Assembly: GCA_051744365.1 (NCBI GenBank)
Contig: JBNJCX010000079.1
Location: 1-5,631, forward strand
DNA length: 5,631 nucleotides
Direction of reading: 5' to 3'
Source of the DNA: Gudongella sp051744365
GTDB taxonomy: Bacteria; Bacillota; Clostridia; Tissierellales; Tissierellaceae
Shown here in pieces: positions 4,370-5,631 of the stretch (positions are counted from its first letter, which is position 1; every line of letters begins with the position of its first letter). Position numbers and translations under genes: made by a program. Under the pieces are notes generated by a model that saw only the letters and a list, made by a program, of their open reading frames with translations, was not told the origin of the DNA and searched no databases.

Positions 4370-5584
4370 TTATTCTACAATAAGGTCTACTGCCATTGGA
4401 AGCTTCTCCACTATATCTGATGCTATCATCCCATACTCTCCCTTTTCCGCCTTGGCCATATCCCCTGCAACTCCATGCACATAGACTGCCATCACTGCCG
4501 CTTCAAATGTATCCTCCACCTGAGCCAGGAATGTACCTGCAACGCCTGAAAGGATGTCGCCGCTTCCGGCTGTTGCCATTCCAGGGTTACCGGATTTGTT
4601 TATATATACTCTGACGCCATCGGTCACAATTGTATTGTGACCCTTGAGAACAGTTACAACCCCATATGTTTGAGCAAACTTCTTGGCAGCTCCTTCACGG
4701 TCACTCTGTACCTCATCTGTGGACATCTTGAGAAGTCTTCCCATTTCTCCGGGATGAGGCGTAACAATTGTCTTTCCCATTCTGTGTCTTATAATGGTTG
4801 GATTGTCTGATAGGTTGTTCAGTCCGTCTGCATCAAGGACTATGGGGTTCTCAAAGTTAAGCAGGCAATCTTCTATATTGCTCTTCTGCTTTTGACCGTA
4901 TCCATATCCTGGCCCAAGAACAAGTGAGTCAAGACCATCCTGTGCCTTTCTATATGCATATATGTCACTTACCTCCCTAACCATTACCTCGACCACCTTA
5001 AGGCCAAAGTCTCTGGCAAGGTCGCTTTCCAGAATTGCATGAACCAATCCAGCCCCACTTCTCAAAGCTCCATAGGTTGCAAGATAAACTGCCCCAAGCA
5101 TCCCCTGGCTTCCTCCTATGACACCAACCCTTCCATAGCTGCCCTTGTGAGATTCAAGTGGTCTCTTAGGCAGTCTGAAGGTCATATTTTCATGCACCTC
5201 ATATTTTTTTGTGGTTTCCCCAACTGCAATTGCCATACTGTATTCCTCCTCATTTGATATTGATATATCTATGTAGCCTATTCCTTTAATAGCCATAATT
5301 CTATCTATTCTTTCATTTTTTGCCAGATAAGGTCTGCCTCCATCCTCGTGGTCAATCTGGATATCCTTCCAGCTCACCTGACCGATACCGGTGCCAATAA
5401 CCTTTGATGCAGCTTCCTTGGCTGCATAAATTCCAGCTACCGTCCCGATGGAATGATTTTTTGATTCAATATACCTTATTTCAGAATCGGAAAAAATCCT
5501 TCTGTAGAAGCTGTCCCGTTTGTTATCCACAAGCTTTCTTATTCTTTCATTTGATACAATGTCCACACCGGTCCTGATACCCAT
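4370..5584 (-). CDS. acpS-nnrD: Fused holo-ACP synthase (AcpS) and ADP-dependent NAD(P)HX dehydratase (NnrD)
   Basis: One frame of 404 residues joins two enzymes. Residues 1-122 are AcpS, which moves phosphopantetheine from CoA to apo-ACP for fatty acid synthesis: GVDIVSNERI with metal ligand Asp8, YAAKEAASKVIGTG with Glu57, and SISNEEEYSMAIAV at the end, where Asn111 stands in place of the His found in many homologues. Residues 134-404 are a full-length NnrD, which dehydrates damaged NAD(P)H hydrates: SHKGSYGRVGVIGGS (145-159), LDADGLN (250-256), TPHPGE (275-280), LKGHNTIV (313-320) and the nucleotide-binding NPGMATAGSGDILSG (333-347) with Asp343. The linker is about 11 residues. The epimerase NnrE, often fused to NnrD, is not in the window. 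I chose ATG 5584 because AAAGGGTG (5589-5596) lies 4 nt upstream and the protein then begins like AcpS; a GTG at 5611 has no such site. The junction may allow separate products. Confidence 0.9.
   Translation of the reverse strand: MGIRTGVDIVSNERIRKLVDNKRDSFYRRIFSDSEIRYIESKNHSIGTVAGIYAAKEAASKVIGTGIGQVSWKDIQIDHEDGGRPYLAKNERIDRIMAIKGIGYIDISISNEEEYSMAIAVGETTKKYEVHENMTFRLPKRPLESHKGSYGRVGVIGGSQGMLGAVYLATYGALRSGAGLVHAILESDLARDFGLKVVEVMVREVSDIYAYRKAQDGLDSLVLGPGYGYGQKQKSNIEDCLLNFENPIVLDADGLNNLSDNPTIIRHRMGKTIVTPHPGEMGRLLKMSTDEVQSDREGAAKKFAQTYGVVTVLKGHNTIVTDGVRVYINKSGNPGMATAGSGDILSGVAGTFLAQVEDTFEAAVMAVYVHGVAGDMAKAEKGEYGMIASDIVEKLPMAVDLIVE
5183..5212 (-). promoter_or_regulatory. A7 slippery run, hidden -1 stop and internal ribosome binding site at the AcpS/NnrD junction
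   Basis: Codons ACA AAA AAA (5212-5204) contain seven A residues in the phase A_AAA_AAA, the form that favours -1 slippage. After a -1 shift the next codons are ATA and TGA (5201-5199), giving an AcpS of 128 residues, a normal single-enzyme length. That TGA overlaps GAGGTG (5200-5195), which is 9 nt before an in-frame ATG (5185-5183) that would start a 271-residue NnrD. Whether it works as a frameshift and restart site, or only marks a past fusion of two genes, cannot be told from the sequence. Confidence 0.5.
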
Positions 5585-5616
5585 CGAATCACCCTTTGAA
5601 TTGTTTTTCACTTAAT

Positions 5617-5625
5617 ATAATACCA
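5617..5625 (-). promoter_or_regulatory. Possible extended -10 element upstream of acpS-nnrD
   Basis: TGG-TATTAT (5625-5617, minus strand) resembles an extended -10 box. It lies 32 bp before the chosen ATG and would start transcription near 5610. The -35 region falls at or beyond the window edge, so this cannot be tested further here. Confidence 0.3.
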
Positions 5626-5631
5626 TATTCA

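Noticed and set aside
5585..5611. GTG start at 5611 adding nine residues to AcpS
   Set aside because: No Shine-Dalgarno lies before it, and the extra residues precede the normal AcpS beginning; ATG 5584 has AAAGGGTG at good spacing.

Overview
The window looks like chromosome of a Gram-positive, low-to-mid GC anaerobe of the Clostridia. This is inferred from the Firmicutes gene order acpS-(nnrD)-alr-mazE-mazF, from purine-rich Shine-Dalgarno sites (AGGAG, AAAGGGTG, AGGGGG), from sigma-A-type promoters and from protein sequences close to the Firmicutes branches of each family. No species is assigned. No mobile element, CRISPR array, tRNA or rRNA is visible.

Layout. (1) Positions 1-518, plus strand: the 3' part of a class I/II PLP-dependent aminotransferase whose start lies outside the window. 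(2) Positions 541-2229, minus strand: a two-gene operon, eda (KDPG aldolase) then kdgK (2-keto-3-deoxygluconate kinase), meeting the aminotransferase tail to tail. Together they take 2-keto-3-deoxygluconate, the usual end product of hexuronate or pectin breakdown, to pyruvate and glyceraldehyde 3-phosphate. An extended -10 promoter and a small dyad at the expected transcription start precede eda. (3) Positions 2230-2460: a 231-bp intergenic stretch with that promoter, a 14-bp-stem hairpin and a perfect 18-bp palindrome. (4) Positions 2461-3118, minus strand: a MazEF (EndoAI/EndoA) toxin-antitoxin pair with a 4-base start/stop overlap and its own near-perfect promoter (TTGACA, 18 bp, TATAAT) just after alr. 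(5) Positions 3130-4305: alr, alanine racemase. (6) Positions 4370-5584: one reading frame joining holo-ACP synthase (AcpS) to ADP-dependent NAD(P)HX dehydratase (NnrD).

Genes 4-6 are a Firmicutes housekeeping neighbourhood: lipid carrier activation, cofactor repair, D-alanine for the cell wall, and an mRNA interferase. In Bacillus subtilis the same order leads into the sigB stress module; here it leads into the Entner-Doudoroff pair.

The most interesting spot is the AcpS/NnrD junction. An A7 run lies in the phase A_AAA_AAA. A -1 slip there reaches TGA within two codons, and that stop overlaps a Shine-Dalgarno-like GAGGTG placed 9 nt before an in-frame ATG that would start a normal-sized NnrD. 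The locus could therefore make a fusion, two separate enzymes, or both. Secondary points are an antitoxin whose DNA-binding half is shortened or diverged, and a dyad overlapping the mazEF -35 box and the alr stop codon. Nothing here is clearly a wholly new system.
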